Origin: Streptomyces sp. R33
GTDB lineage: Bacteria; Actinomycetota; Actinomycetes; Streptomycetales; Streptomycetaceae
Direction: 5' to 3'
Assembly (NCBI RefSeq): GCF_041200175.1
Contig: NZ_CP165727.1
Coordinates: 3,199,501-3,263,500 of the forward strand
Length of the DNA: 64,000 bases
This document shows, piece after piece, positions 53,731 to 62,178 of the stretch. Below the pieces are notes generated by a model, which was given only the letters and a program-made list of their open reading frames with translations, was not told the DNA's origin and did no database searches. A program made the translations under genes and the position numbers. Numbering within the stretch: position 1 is the stretch's first letter; each line of letters begins with the position of its first letter.

Positions 53731-54150
53731 GTGCCTTGCCGGGAGGGGAGTTCACGAGGATCCCTGTGCCTTACATCAGGGCATGGGGGAGCCTCATGGC
53801 CAAGCCGGATCGGGCAGGTCGGCGACAACTTCCGGGTCTACGGAACGAACAACGTCGGCAAGATCGGCACGCAGAACAATGCGCCGCAGGACCCGCAGGC
53901 GGCCCTCCACGAGCTGATCAGCCTGGTCCAGGTCCTGCGGGGACGCGTCCAGGAGGACGACCGGGCGGTCCTGGACGAGTCCCTGGACACCCTCACGGAG
54001 GACGCCGCGGAGCGCGGCGCGTTCCGCCGGGCCCTCGGGAGCATCTCCGGGCTCGCCCGGCTGGTCGGCGAGGTCGGGCTCCCCGTGGCCGAGGCGGTCC
54101 GCCGGGTGCTGGCACTCTTCGGCATGTGGGGGGCCGCCGCATCCGTCTAG
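53731..54150 (+). CDS. Small conserved-looking protein with apparent N-terminal frameshift
   Basis: The body (IGQVGDNFRVYGTNNVGKIG onward, about 110 residues) reads like a real protein: a short beta-rich head and two helices (ALHELISLVQVLRGRVQEDD). The only in-frame upstream start is a GTG at 53,731 without a ribosome-binding site. A good ATG with GGGGAG upstream at 53,796 (MAKPD) is in another frame and would join the body only with a one-base shift around 53,810. Either a sequencing error or a small frameshift is likely. Function unknown. Confidence 0.5.
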   Translation: MPCREGSSRGSLCLTSGHGGASWPSRIGQVGDNFRVYGTNNVGKIGTQNNAPQDPQAALHELISLVQVLRGRVQEDDRAVLDESLDTLTEDAAERGAFRRALGSISGLARLVGEVGLPVAEAVRRVLALFGMWGAAASV

Positions 54151-54159
54151 GGTGCGGCC

Positions 54160-54687
54160 ATGGATCCGGAAACGATCACTGTCCTGGACGCCCGCGAGTG
54201 GACCCCCGACCCGGAGCCGGTCCACCGGATCCTGGCGGACCTGGTCACCCGGGGCGCCGCGCTCGGCTGGCTCGACCCGCCCTCCCCGGACGAGGTCGCG
54301 CAGCTGCTCGACCAGGTGCTGTCGGCGGCCCGGTCCGGGGACGCGGCCCTGCGCGTCGCCTGCCTGGGCGACCGCCTCGTCGGACTGGGCTACTGGCTGC
54401 GCTACGCCCGGCCGACGCACCGCCCGCACGCCGATCTGGAGAAGCTCGCGGTGGACGCCGCGGCCCAGGGGCGCGGCATCGGCCGGGCGCTGACCGCCGC
54501 GTTGATCGAGGACGCCCGGTCCGCGGGCATCGAGGTCCTCACCCTGGACGCCCGGGGCGACAACACCCACGCCCTGGGCCTCTACCGCTCACTGGGCTTC
54601 ACCGAGTACGGGCGCCTGCGCGACTTCGTTGCCGTCGGGGACCGCCGCTACGACAAGGTGTTCTCCATGCAGGACCTACGCGGCTAG
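54160..54687 (+). CDS. GNAT family N-acetyltransferase
   Basis: 175 residues. The acetyl-CoA-binding motif appears as LEKLAVDAAAQGRGIGRALT near residue 110, with ALGLYRSLGFTEYGRLRDFV after it, a standard GNAT layout. Transfers an acetyl group to an unknown amine. 9 nt after the preceding small gene. Confidence 0.9.
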   Translation: MDPETITVLDAREWTPDPEPVHRILADLVTRGAALGWLDPPSPDEVAQLLDQVLSAARSGDAALRVACLGDRLVGLGYWLRYARPTHRPHADLEKLAVDAAAQGRGIGRALTAALIEDARSAGIEVLTLDARGDNTHALGLYRSLGFTEYGRLRDFVAVGDRRYDKVFSMQDLRG

Positions 54688-54789
54688 CCTGTTTGGCCCA
54701 GGCCGTGGAATCCGCCCGGGCGGTGGGGGCCACGGCCAGGCAGGGGGCGGCGGGGTACCCCGGTCCGGCGCATACGGAAAAGCGGCCCC

Positions 54790-56169
54790 TTACGGGCAAC
54801 GCCCCGGCTGCGCATAGAGCGCGATGCGGGCGCCCCGGACCTCGTCGACCGAGCAGAGGTCGAAGTGCGAGGCCAGCGTCTGGCGTTTGACCGCTTCCCG
54901 GGGGTACGGGTCCAGCGGCTGGCCCGCGGGATCCAGCAGGGCCACCACCCGGGGCGCGTCCACCAGGCGGGTCCAGATCTCCTCGGTCGGGAGCTCCGTG
55001 CCCTGGAGGCTGTGCGAAGCCGCCGGGGTGCGCGCGAGGGCCAGGTCGCGCAGGGTCCCGTACAGCTCCGGCGAGGACAGCAGCCACTCGCGCCGCCGCG
55101 ACGGCATGAACAGCACGGGGTCCCCCGGCCGGGCCCGTTCCCGGACCGCGGCGGCCACCGCGAGCACGTCGTCCTTGCGGCTCTCCGGGGTCCGCAGCCA
55201 CACCGACCACCACCCGAACGGCGCCAGCAGGGCCGCCACCAGCAGCCAGGGCCACCATCCCCGCGCCGCCGCCAGCCGGGTCCCCGCGAGCAGGGCGAGC
55301 CCGGCCAGGGCGTAGAGCACGTACCGGTCGACGTACCAGGGGTGGACGAGCGAGACCGCCATGAGCAGTCCGGGCGGCAGCAGGGCCAGCGGCACCGCCA
55401 CCCGTACGAGCTCCCGCGGGACCGCGGCGCCCCGCGCGAGCAGCAGCACCGCCACCGCGACCACCCCGTACGCCGCCCAGTCCTGCCAGCCCGGCCGCCC
55501 GAGCCAGCCCAGCTGCTGCTCCGCCTGGCGGGCGCTCACCACGGCCAGCGGCAGCAGCAGGACCACCACCACCGCGGCGCTCCACCGCCAGCCGCGCGAG
55601 CGCCAGGCGCTGACCCCGTGCGCGAGCAGGGCCAGTACGGCGAACTCGTGCAGCCAGCAGCCGAGCAGCAGCACCGTTGCGTACGCGACCCAGTGCTCGC
55701 GCAGCATCAGGTACGTCGCCCAGACCACGGCCGCCGCGACGAGGGCGTACGAGCGGCCCTCCTGGGCGTACATCTGCACGGGCGGCAGTACGGCGTAGGC
55801 CACGCCGGAGCACAGTGCGGCCCGCTCCCCCACGAGGCGGTGGGCGACGGCGGCCACCCCGGCGGCCGCGAGGGCGGTGGCGGCGACGGAGGGCAGCCGC
55901 AGCGCCCACAGGCCGCCGGTCGCCGGCCCGCCGCCGTCCCAGACCTGGAAGACCGCGTGCATCAGCAGGTAGTACAGCCCGTGCACGGCGTCGACCTGTC
56001 CGAGCAGTTCCCAGATCGAGCCGAGCGGCCGGTGCGCGACCTGCCAGGTGACGGACTCGTCGCGCCACATGCCGCCGCGGCCGTCCGCTCCGGCGCGCTC
56101 CAGGCCCCAGAGGCCGAGGAGGACGGCGAGCAGCGGCGGCAGCCAGCGCCAGGCGGCGGTGCGGCGGAT
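54790..56169 (-). CDS. GT-C (family 39-like) membrane glycosyltransferase without an ordinary start codon
   Basis: About 459 residues, roughly ten hydrophobic helices. The first periplasmic loop has the GT-C acidic pair in MWRDESVTWQVAHRPLGSI, followed by WYVDRYVLYALAGLALLAG and a soluble C-terminal domain (RKDDVLAVAAAVRERARPGD). Uses a polyprenyl-linked sugar donor to modify a surface molecule. AGGAGG lies five bases before an ATC codon at 56,169 with the protein reading on in frame (IRRTAAWRWLPPLLAVLL), and no ATG, GTG or TTG is found in frame nearby; a non-canonical start or a sequence error is implied. Confidence 0.75.
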   Translation of the reverse strand: MRRTAAWRWLPPLLAVLLGLWGLERAGADGRGGMWRDESVTWQVAHRPLGSIWELLGQVDAVHGLYYLLMHAVFQVWDGGGPATGGLWALRLPSVAATALAAAGVAAVAHRLVGERAALCSGVAYAVLPPVQMYAQEGRSYALVAAAVVWATYLMLREHWVAYATVLLLGCWLHEFAVLALLAHGVSAWRSRGWRWSAAVVVVLLLPLAVVSARQAEQQLGWLGRPGWQDWAAYGVVAVAVLLLARGAAVPRELVRVAVPLALLPPGLLMAVSLVHPWYVDRYVLYALAGLALLAGTRLAAARGWWPWLLVAALLAPFGWWSVWLRTPESRKDDVLAVAAAVRERARPGDPVLFMPSRRREWLLSSPELYGTLRDLALARTPAASHSLQGTELPTEEIWTRLVDAPRVVALLDPAGQPLDPYPREAVKRQTLASHFDLCSVDEVRGARIALYAQPGRCP

Positions 56170-56199
56170 GTCGTCCTCCTGGTGCTTTCCGTGCGAGTG

Positions 56200-56227
56200 G
56201 TGCCGACTCCATACTCGGGGTCGGCAC
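56200..56227. promoter_or_regulatory. Palindromic operator-like repeat in a divergent promoter
   Basis: Perfect 8-bp arms gtgccgac and gtcggcac with a 12-nt spacer, in the 79-nt gap between the divergent GT-C gene and lipoprotein gene. Placed where a regulator could control both. No known regulator matches by eye. Confidence 0.55.
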
Positions 56228-56248
56228 GAAAACCTGCGGAGGTGGGGT

Positions 56249-56848
56249 GTGCGCGCGTTACGGGCGGTGGCGGCGGTGCTGCTGAGTGCGGTGGCCCTGA
56301 CCGGGTGCGGTTCGGGGGGTGACGGGTCGGACGACAAGCCGACCGCGGGTCCCTCGTCCGGTGGCGGGAGCAGCAGCGGTACTGCGTCGGCGTCGGCGCA
56401 GCCCTCTCCCGGACCCGGTTCGAGCGGGAGCGCCGAGCCGCCGGGGCAGGGACCGACGAGCACGCCGGCGGCCCCGTCCGTGCCCGTTCCCCCGGCGCCG
56501 TCCTCGGCGCTGGAGCGCCTGGTCACGGTCACACGGAGCGGGGGGTTCGCGGGGAGGACGAGCAGTCTGCTGGTCAAGGGCGACGGCTCGTGGACCCGGC
56601 TGGACGGGCAGGCGCGGCCGGCCGGCACCGGGAAGCTGTCGGCGGACCGGGTCGAGAAGCTGCGCGCCGCGCTCCGGAAGGCGGACTTCGCACACCTGCC
56701 GCGGGTGCCGAAGGGCGGGGCGACGATCTTCGACGGGTTCTCCTACGCCTTCGTGCACGGAGGCTACGAGGTGGCCGCCGAGCAGGGGTCGCTGACGCCC
56801 GGCCTGCAGGGCGTGCTGGACGAGCTGCCCCCGTTCGAGGCGGGGTAG
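56249..56848 (+). CDS. Lipoprotein with a TTA codon near its start
   Basis: 199 residues. Lipobox AVALTGCGSG near residue 22; a Ser/Gly/Pro-rich linker and a C-terminal ~100-residue domain (LERLVTVTRSGGFAGRTSSL; ADFAHLPRVPKGG). The fourth codon is TTA (56,258-56,260); in Streptomyces TTA codons are read by the developmentally controlled bldA tRNA, so translation is probably delayed to late growth. GTG start with GGAGGTG upstream. Function unknown. Confidence 0.75.
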   Translation: MRALRAVAAVLLSAVALTGCGSGGDGSDDKPTAGPSSGGGSSSGTASASAQPSPGPGSSGSAEPPGQGPTSTPAAPSVPVPPAPSSALERLVTVTRSGGFAGRTSSLLVKGDGSWTRLDGQARPAGTGKLSADRVEKLRAALRKADFAHLPRVPKGGATIFDGFSYAFVHGGYEVAAEQGSLTPGLQGVLDELPPFEAG

Positions 56849-56959
56849 CCGGGCCCGGCCGAGCGCTTTGACTTTGCCCGGGCCCCGCCGTTGACTGAAG
56901 GAAGAGCGACCACGGCAGCAGAGGTACGCCGGGACGCCCCGCGAGAAAGGTCGCGGCCC

Positions 56960-57298
56960 ATGTATCGCAGACGTTCGCATGGGGTTGCGCGCACGGCGCC
57001 CGTTCTGGCCGCGCTCGCGTTGTCCCAGGTCCTCGCCGTGGGGGGATTCACCGCCCAGGCCTCACCGCCTCCGGCCGAGGCTGCGGCCGCTCCTGTTTTC
57101 ACCTGCCCCGCCGGCGACGGCCCTCATGGGCATGACTGCCGCAAGGGAAGGAGCGAGGGTTGTCCTCCGCTCCGGCCGATCCCCGACGATCCGCCGGCCC
57201 CGCAGGTACCGCCGACCCCGCAGGTGCCGCCGACCCCGCAGGTGCCGCCGACCCCGCAGGTGCCGCCGGGCACCCATGGACACCGGCACACCCGATGA
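56960..57298 (+). CDS. Small secreted Pro-rich repeat protein
   Basis: 112 residues. Signal peptide: YRRRSHGVARTAPVLAALAL then LAVGGFTAQASPPPAEAAAA. The mature part has CPAGDGPHGHDC, a small Cys-His loop, and four copies of a PTPQVPP-like heptad-ish repeat (18-nt DNA units, 57,200-57,270), ending HGHRHTR. Resembles a cell-wall or metal-binding peptide; not recognised. ATG with GAGAAAGG upstream. Confidence 0.6.
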   Translation: MYRRRSHGVARTAPVLAALALSQVLAVGGFTAQASPPPAEAAAAPVFTCPAGDGPHGHDCRKGRSEGCPPLRPIPDDPPAPQVPPTPQVPPTPQVPPTPQVPPGTHGHRHTR

Positions 57299-57317
57299 CG
57301 GAGCAGCCGGAGCGGTC

Positions 57318-57980
57318 CTAGGGGGTGTCGGCCGGCAGGCCCGTTCCCGACGTCGAGATCCCGCGCAGCTGCCGGTCGAGGTATCCGTGCAGCCGGGCCG
57401 GCATGTCCACGGCCTCGGGGGCCAGGACCCACTGGATCTGCAGGCCGTCCATGACGGCGAGGGTCTCGCGGGCGACGGCCTCGCAGTCGGTGCCGGGCAG
57501 CAGCTCGCCGCGGGCGACGCCCGCCTCCAGCAGCCGGACGTTGTGGGCGAGCACCCGGGCGTAGCGCTGCGTGAAGTACTCGTGTGCGGGGTGGCCGGGG
57601 TTGCCGGACTCGCCGACCAGCGTGTTGTACATCCGTACGAGGCCGGGCCGGCGGGCGTTGTCGGCGGCCAGGGCGACGACGGTGGCGTAGTACGCGGCGA
57701 CGGACGTCTCCGGCCCGCTGAACAGGCGCTCCACGTCGTGCTGCTCGCTCTGTGCCAGCACCGACAGGAGCAGGTCCTCCTTGCTGCGGAAGTGGTGCAG
57801 CAGCCCGCCCTGGGTGATCCCGCAGTCGTTGGCGATGCGGGCGAGCGAGGAGGCGTGGAAGCCCCACTGCGCGAAGTGTTCCACCGCGGTGTCGAGGATC
57901 TTCGCGCGGCGGGCGTCGCCCACCGCGTAGGTCCCGCGGCCGGCGGCCTTCGGGGCGCTGCGCTCCTTGTCCTGTGCCAT
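57318..57980 (-). CDS. TetR family transcriptional regulator
   Basis: 220 residues. HTH: RIANDCGITQGGLLHHFRSK near residue 50. C-terminal ligand domain typical of regulators of carbohydrate or lipid genes. Divergent from the GH3 gene, which it probably controls; a 6-bp inverted repeat at 58,043-58,066 lies in the shared gap. Confidence 0.85.
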   Translation of the reverse strand: MAQDKERSAPKAAGRGTYAVGDARRAKILDTAVEHFAQWGFHASSLARIANDCGITQGGLLHHFRSKEDLLLSVLAQSEQHDVERLFSGPETSVAAYYATVVALAADNARRPGLVRMYNTLVGESGNPGHPAHEYFTQRYARVLAHNVRLLEAGVARGELLPGTDCEAVARETLAVMDGLQIQWVLAPEAVDMPARLHGYLDRQLRGISTSGTGLPADTP

Positions 57981-58042
57981 GCGGCCCACCCTAGGGGGTG
58001 CCTCTCACCGCCTCCGGAGGGGGTGATTCAGGTCACTTTTCC

Positions 58043-58066
58043 AAAACCTAGTGGGTGCACGGTTTT
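58043..58066. promoter_or_regulatory. Inverted repeat between TetR and GH3 genes
   Basis: aaaacc and ggtttt arms spaced by 12 nt, upstream of the GH3 gene. Candidate operator for the divergent TetR protein; arms are short. Confidence 0.4.
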
Positions 58067-58118
58067 CGCGCTTACGGTGAGCACCCTCCGCCGGACCGCA
58101 CCCAGGAGCCGTACGCCG

Positions 58119-59888
58119 ATGAACGCCACGCCCGACGCCATCCCCCCGTACAAGGACGCCGCCCTCCCGGTGGACCTGCGCGTGGCGGACCTGCTCTCCC
58201 GGATGACGCTGGAGGAGAAGGCAGGCCAGCTCTTCCACTCCATGCTGATGATGAATCCGGACGGCACCCCGGTCACCGAGACCGACGGCTCGATGCTCCC
58301 GTTCACCACGCCCGAGCTGGTCCGGGACCGCTTCATCAGCCACTTCAACCTGCTCGGCACGTACGGCGCCCGCGAGATGGCGCAGTGGCAGAACGCGGTG
58401 CAGGAGATGGCCGCGGCCACCCGGCTCGGCATCCCGGTCACGCTCTCGACCGACCCGCGGCACGCCTTCACCGACAACGTCGGCGCCTCCTTCAACGCCG
58501 GCGCCTTCTCCGCCTGGCCGGAGGCGCTGGGCCTGGCCGCGATCGGAGACCCGGAGCTGGTCTTCCGCTTCGCGGACACCGTCCGCCGCGAGTACCTGGC
58601 CGTCGGCTTCCGGGTCGCCCTGCACCCGCAGATCGACCTGGCGACCGAGCCGCGCTGGGCCCGCCAGACCGGCACGTTCGGCTCGGACGCCCGGCTGACG
58701 GGCGAGCTGGTGCAGGCGTACGTCCGCGGGCTCCAGGGCCCGGAGCTCGGCCCCGAGTCGGTCTCGGCGATGGTCAAGCACTTCCCGGGCGGCGGCCCCC
58801 AGAAGGACGGCGAGGACCCGCACTTCGCGCACGGCAAGGAGCAGGTCTACCCGGGCGGGATGCGCGAGCACCACCTGGAGCCGTTCAAGGCGGCTATCGC
58901 CGCGGGCTGCGCGCAGATGATGCCGTACTACGGCCAGCCGATCGGCACGGACTGGGAGGAGGTCGGCTTCGGCTTCAGCAAGGGCGTGGTCACGGGCCTG
59001 CTCCGGGAGGAGCTGGGCTTCCACGGGATCGTCTGCACCGACTGGGGGCTGCTCAACGACTCGTCGATCTTCGGCGAGGTCCACCCCGCGCGGGCCTGGG
59101 GCCTGGAGCACCTGACGGTCGCCGAGCGGGCGGCCCGCGCACTGGACGCCGGATCCGACCAGTTCGGCGGGGAGCAGTGCCCCGAGGTGATCGTGGACCT
59201 GGTCCGCTCGGGCCGGATCCCGGAGTCCCGGATCGACGTGTCGGTGGCCCGGCTGCTGCGGGAGAAGTTCGTGCTGGGCCTGTTCGAGAACCCGTACGTG
59301 GACCCCGACGCGGCGGCGCAGACCGTCGGCCGGGCCGATTTCGCGGCCGCCGGGGCGGCGGCCCAGCGCCGCTCGCTCACGGTGCTGACCAACCCCGGCC
59401 CCCTCCTGCCGGTCTCCGGGCGCCCGAAGCTGTACGTGGAGGGCGTGGACGGGGCGGTCGCCGCCGCGTACGGCGAGGTGGTGTCCGACCCGGGGGCGGC
59501 GGATCTTGCCGTGCTGCGGCTGCGCACCCCGTACGAGCCGCGGGAGAACGTCTTCGAGTCGTACTTCCACTCGGGCTCGCTCGCGTTCGCGGAACCGGAG
59601 CTGTCCCGGATCCTGGCGCTCCTGGCCGCCGTACCGACGCTGGTCTGCATCAACCTGGAGCGGGCCGCGGTCATCCCGGAGATCGCCGAGCGGGCGGCGG
59701 CGCTGATCGCGGACTACGGCGCCGAGGACGCCGCGCTGCTGGACGTGGCGTTCGGCCGGGCCGTGCCCGAGGGGCGGCTCCCCTTCGAACTGCCGCGGTC
59801 GATGGCGGCGGTGGAGGCCTCACGGCCCGATGTGCCGAACGACACCCTCGACCCCGTGTTCGAACACGGACACGGGCTGGCCCTGTAG
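58119..59888 (+). CDS. Glycoside hydrolase family 3 protein
   Basis: 589 residues. Family 3 N-terminal (beta/alpha)8 domain begins RVADLLSRMTLEEKAGQLFH; the substrate loop VSAMVKHFPGGG and the nucleophile region IVCTDWGLLND (Asp near residue 310) are clear. The C-terminal sandwich domain is short. No signal peptide, so probably cytoplasmic. Cleaves beta-linked gluco- or xylo-oligosaccharides; exact sugar unknown. ATG with AGGAG upstream. Confidence 0.88.
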   Translation: MNATPDAIPPYKDAALPVDLRVADLLSRMTLEEKAGQLFHSMLMMNPDGTPVTETDGSMLPFTTPELVRDRFISHFNLLGTYGAREMAQWQNAVQEMAAATRLGIPVTLSTDPRHAFTDNVGASFNAGAFSAWPEALGLAAIGDPELVFRFADTVRREYLAVGFRVALHPQIDLATEPRWARQTGTFGSDARLTGELVQAYVRGLQGPELGPESVSAMVKHFPGGGPQKDGEDPHFAHGKEQVYPGGMREHHLEPFKAAIAAGCAQMMPYYGQPIGTDWEEVGFGFSKGVVTGLLREELGFHGIVCTDWGLLNDSSIFGEVHPARAWGLEHLTVAERAARALDAGSDQFGGEQCPEVIVDLVRSGRIPESRIDVSVARLLREKFVLGLFENPYVDPDAAAQTVGRADFAAAGAAAQRRSLTVLTNPGPLLPVSGRPKLYVEGVDGAVAAAYGEVVSDPGAADLAVLRLRTPYEPRENVFESYFHSGSLAFAEPELSRILALLAAVPTLVCINLERAAVIPEIAERAAALIADYGAEDAALLDVAFGRAVPEGRLPFELPRSMAAVEASRPDVPNDTLDPVFEHGHGLAL

Positions 59889-59903
59889 GGGGTCGACAAA
59901 AGC

Positions 59904-59963
59904 GCGCGGTGACCGACGATCACCGCGCACCGGGTGGCCGTGCCGTGGGGGGACGGCCACCCG
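59904..59963 (+). terminator. Tandem hairpins downstream of the GH3 gene
   Basis: First hairpin: 59,904-59,928, 9-bp stem gcgcggtga, 7-nt loop. Second: 59,931-59,963, perfect 11-bp stem cgggtggccgt, 11-nt loop. They lie 16 nt after the stop codon. Confidence 0.82.
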
Positions 59964-60102
59964 GCATCACCGCCCATATCCCCATTCCCGCCGTAATCGG
60001 AACCGCCGCTTCCGCCGTTTTCCCTGTCTGAACCCCGCATAGCCGCAGGCCGGTGGCTCCTCTACGCTGCACCCCTACCACGCGGATCTTCAGGGGCGGG
60101 AA

Positions 60103-60843
60103 ATGGAACAGACACACACCACCCACAGCGGCGCCGCGGCCACCCCAGGCGCTCAGCGGCGCGTGCTCGTGGTCGAGGACGACCGCACCATCGCCGACGC
60201 CATCGCCGCCCGGCTGCGCGCCGAGGGCTTCCAGGTGCAGGCCGCCTTCGACGGTCCGGCCGCCGTCGCCGCGGCCGAGAGCTGGCAGCCCGAGCTGCTG
60301 GTCCTCGACGTGATGCTGCCCGGCTTCGACGGCCTCGAGGTCTGCCGGCGGGTCCAGGCGCAGCGGCCGGTACCGGTGCTGATGCTCACCGCGCGCGACG
60401 ACGAGACCGACATGCTGGTCGGGCTCGGGGTCGGCGCGGACGACTACATGACGAAGCCGTTCTCGATGCGCGAGCTCGCGGCGCGGGTCCACGTCCTGCT
60501 GCGGCGCGTGGAGCGGGCCACCCTGGCCGCCACCGCCCCGCGCGGGGCCACCCTGCGCCTGGGCGATCTGGAGATCGACCACGCGCAGCGCCGGGTCCGG
60601 GTGCAGGCCGAGGACGTACACCTGACGCCGACGGAGTTCGACCTGCTGGTGTGCCTGGCCGGCACCCCCCGGGCGGTGCTCTCCCGGGAGCAGCTGCTCG
60701 CGGAGGTGTGGGACTGGGCCGACGCGTCCGGGACCCGTACGGTCGACAGCCACATCAAGGCCCTGCGCCGCAAGATCGGGGCGGAGCGGATCCGTACGGT
60801 CCACGGCGTCGGGTACGCCCTGGAGACCCCGGCCCAGGCATGA
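60103..60843 (+). CDS. OmpR/PhoB-type response regulator
   Basis: 246 residues. Receiver with VLVVEDDRTIAD, phospho-acceptor LLVLDVMLPGFDG and conserved Lys in MTKPFSMREL; winged-helix DNA-binding domain from ~150 with RTVDSHIKALRRKIG. Works with the following kinase; its stop overlaps the kinase start. Confidence 0.93.
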   Translation: MEQTHTTHSGAAATPGAQRRVLVVEDDRTIADAIAARLRAEGFQVQAAFDGPAAVAAAESWQPELLVLDVMLPGFDGLEVCRRVQAQRPVPVLMLTARDDETDMLVGLGVGADDYMTKPFSMRELAARVHVLLRRVERATLAATAPRGATLRLGDLEIDHAQRRVRVQAEDVHLTPTEFDLLVCLAGTPRAVLSREQLLAEVWDWADASGTRTVDSHIKALRRKIGAERIRTVHGVGYALETPAQA

Positions 60844-61919
60844 GCGGCGGGCGCCCGCCGGGAGGGCTGAGGCCGTTCTCCCCGTTCTCGATCAAGACCA
60901 AGCTGGGCACGCTCGTCGTGGTCTCGGTCTTCATCACGACGGGGCTGCTGCTGGTGGCCCTGCGCACGGACACCGAGCTGCGGTTCATCACGGTGTTCTC
61001 GGTGATCGCCTCGATGCTGATCACCCAGTTCGTGGCGCACAGCCTGACGGCGCCGCTGGACGACATGACCCGGGTGGCCCGGGCGATATCCCACGGGGAC
61101 TACACGCGCCGGGTGCGCGGGGCCGGGCGCCGCGACGAGCTGGGCGACCTGGCGTCCACGATCAACCTGATGGCGGACGACCTGGAGGCCGTGGACCGGC
61201 ACCGCAAGGAGCTGGTCGCCAACGTCTCGCACGAGCTGCGCACGCCGATCGCGGCGCTGCGGGCGGTGCTGGAAAACGTGGTGGACGGGGTCTCCGAGGC
61301 CGATCCGGAGACCATGCGGACGATGCTGAAGCAGACCGAGCGCCTCGGCCGGCTCGTGGAGACCCTGCTGGACCTGTCCCGGGTGGACAACGGGGTGGTC
61401 CCGCTGAAGGCCCGCCGCTTCGAGGTGTGGCCGTACCTGTCGGGGGTCCTGAAGGAATCGGGCCTCGCGGCCGCCGGCCGACCGGGCCTGCTCTCCGGCT
61501 CCGGCGGGCACACCCGCAACGACGTGCACCTGCACCTGGACGTGTTCCCGCCCGAGCTCACGGCGTACGCGGACGCCGAGCGCCTGCACCAGGTGGTGGC
61601 GAACCTGATCGACAACGCGGTCAAGCACAGCCCGCCGCACGGCCGGGTCACCGTCCGTGCCCGGGCCGGCGACGCACCCGGCAGTCTCGCGCTGGAGGTA
61701 CGGGACGAAGGCCCCGGCATCCCGGAGGCGGAGCGGCACCGGGTCTTCGAGCGGTTCAACCGGGGCAGCGCCACCGGCGGCGACGGCGGCACCGGACTGG
61801 GCCTGGCCATCGCCCGCTGGGCCGTCGGCCTGCACGGAGGGCATATCGGAGTGGCCGAATCGTCACGCGGCTGCCGGATCCTCGTCACGCTTCCGGGCAG
61901 CTCCCAGGCGTCACATTGA
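60840..61919 (+). CDS. Sensor histidine kinase
   Basis: 359 residues. Two N-terminal helices close together (LVVVSVFITTGLLLVAL and FITVFSVIASMLITQFVAHS) with almost no external loop, so the signal is probably sensed in the membrane. HAMP, H-box LVANVSHELRTPIAALRA, N-box LIDNAVKHSPP, G1 RDEGPGIPE, G2 GGTGLGLAIARW, all intact. Pair with the upstream regulator, separate from kgd. Confidence 0.92.
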   Translation: MSGGRPPGGLRPFSPFSIKTKLGTLVVVSVFITTGLLLVALRTDTELRFITVFSVIASMLITQFVAHSLTAPLDDMTRVARAISHGDYTRRVRGAGRRDELGDLASTINLMADDLEAVDRHRKELVANVSHELRTPIAALRAVLENVVDGVSEADPETMRTMLKQTERLGRLVETLLDLSRVDNGVVPLKARRFEVWPYLSGVLKESGLAAAGRPGLLSGSGGHTRNDVHLHLDVFPPELTAYADAERLHQVVANLIDNAVKHSPPHGRVTVRARAGDAPGSLALEVRDEGPGIPEAERHRVFERFNRGSATGGDGGTGLGLAIARWAVGLHGGHIGVAESSRGCRILVTLPGSSQASH

Positions 61920-62178
61920 CGTAGGGTTCGAGTGGGTAGGACATGATCTCGGCCACACGTGCCCGGGGTCCGTCAGGGGTGCGAAGCCATGGGGGCCGCA
62001 ACCACGGTGCCCCCTACCCGAACCAGGCTGGTTTCCCGCCATTCAGAGCGGCGAAACCCGCCGTTCGGTGTGACCTACATGACGTAAGTCCCGCCCGGTC
62101 TGCATCCAGCGGCCAGGGAGGCGTAGCCTTTATTCCCGCTGTCCATACCTTGTGAAGCGGAAGAGGGCGGTTGCCGCC
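61920..62178. other. 259-nt gap before kgd
   Basis: Holds an imperfect stem (62,030-62,058, arms ggtttc/gaaacc plus inner pairs), likely the end of the two-component transcript, and the promoter of kgd, which could not be fixed by eye. Confidence 0.45.

Noticed and set aside
57195..57270. 18-nt repeats resembling an array
   Set aside because: Coding repeat of the PTPQVPP peptide; too short and without spacers.
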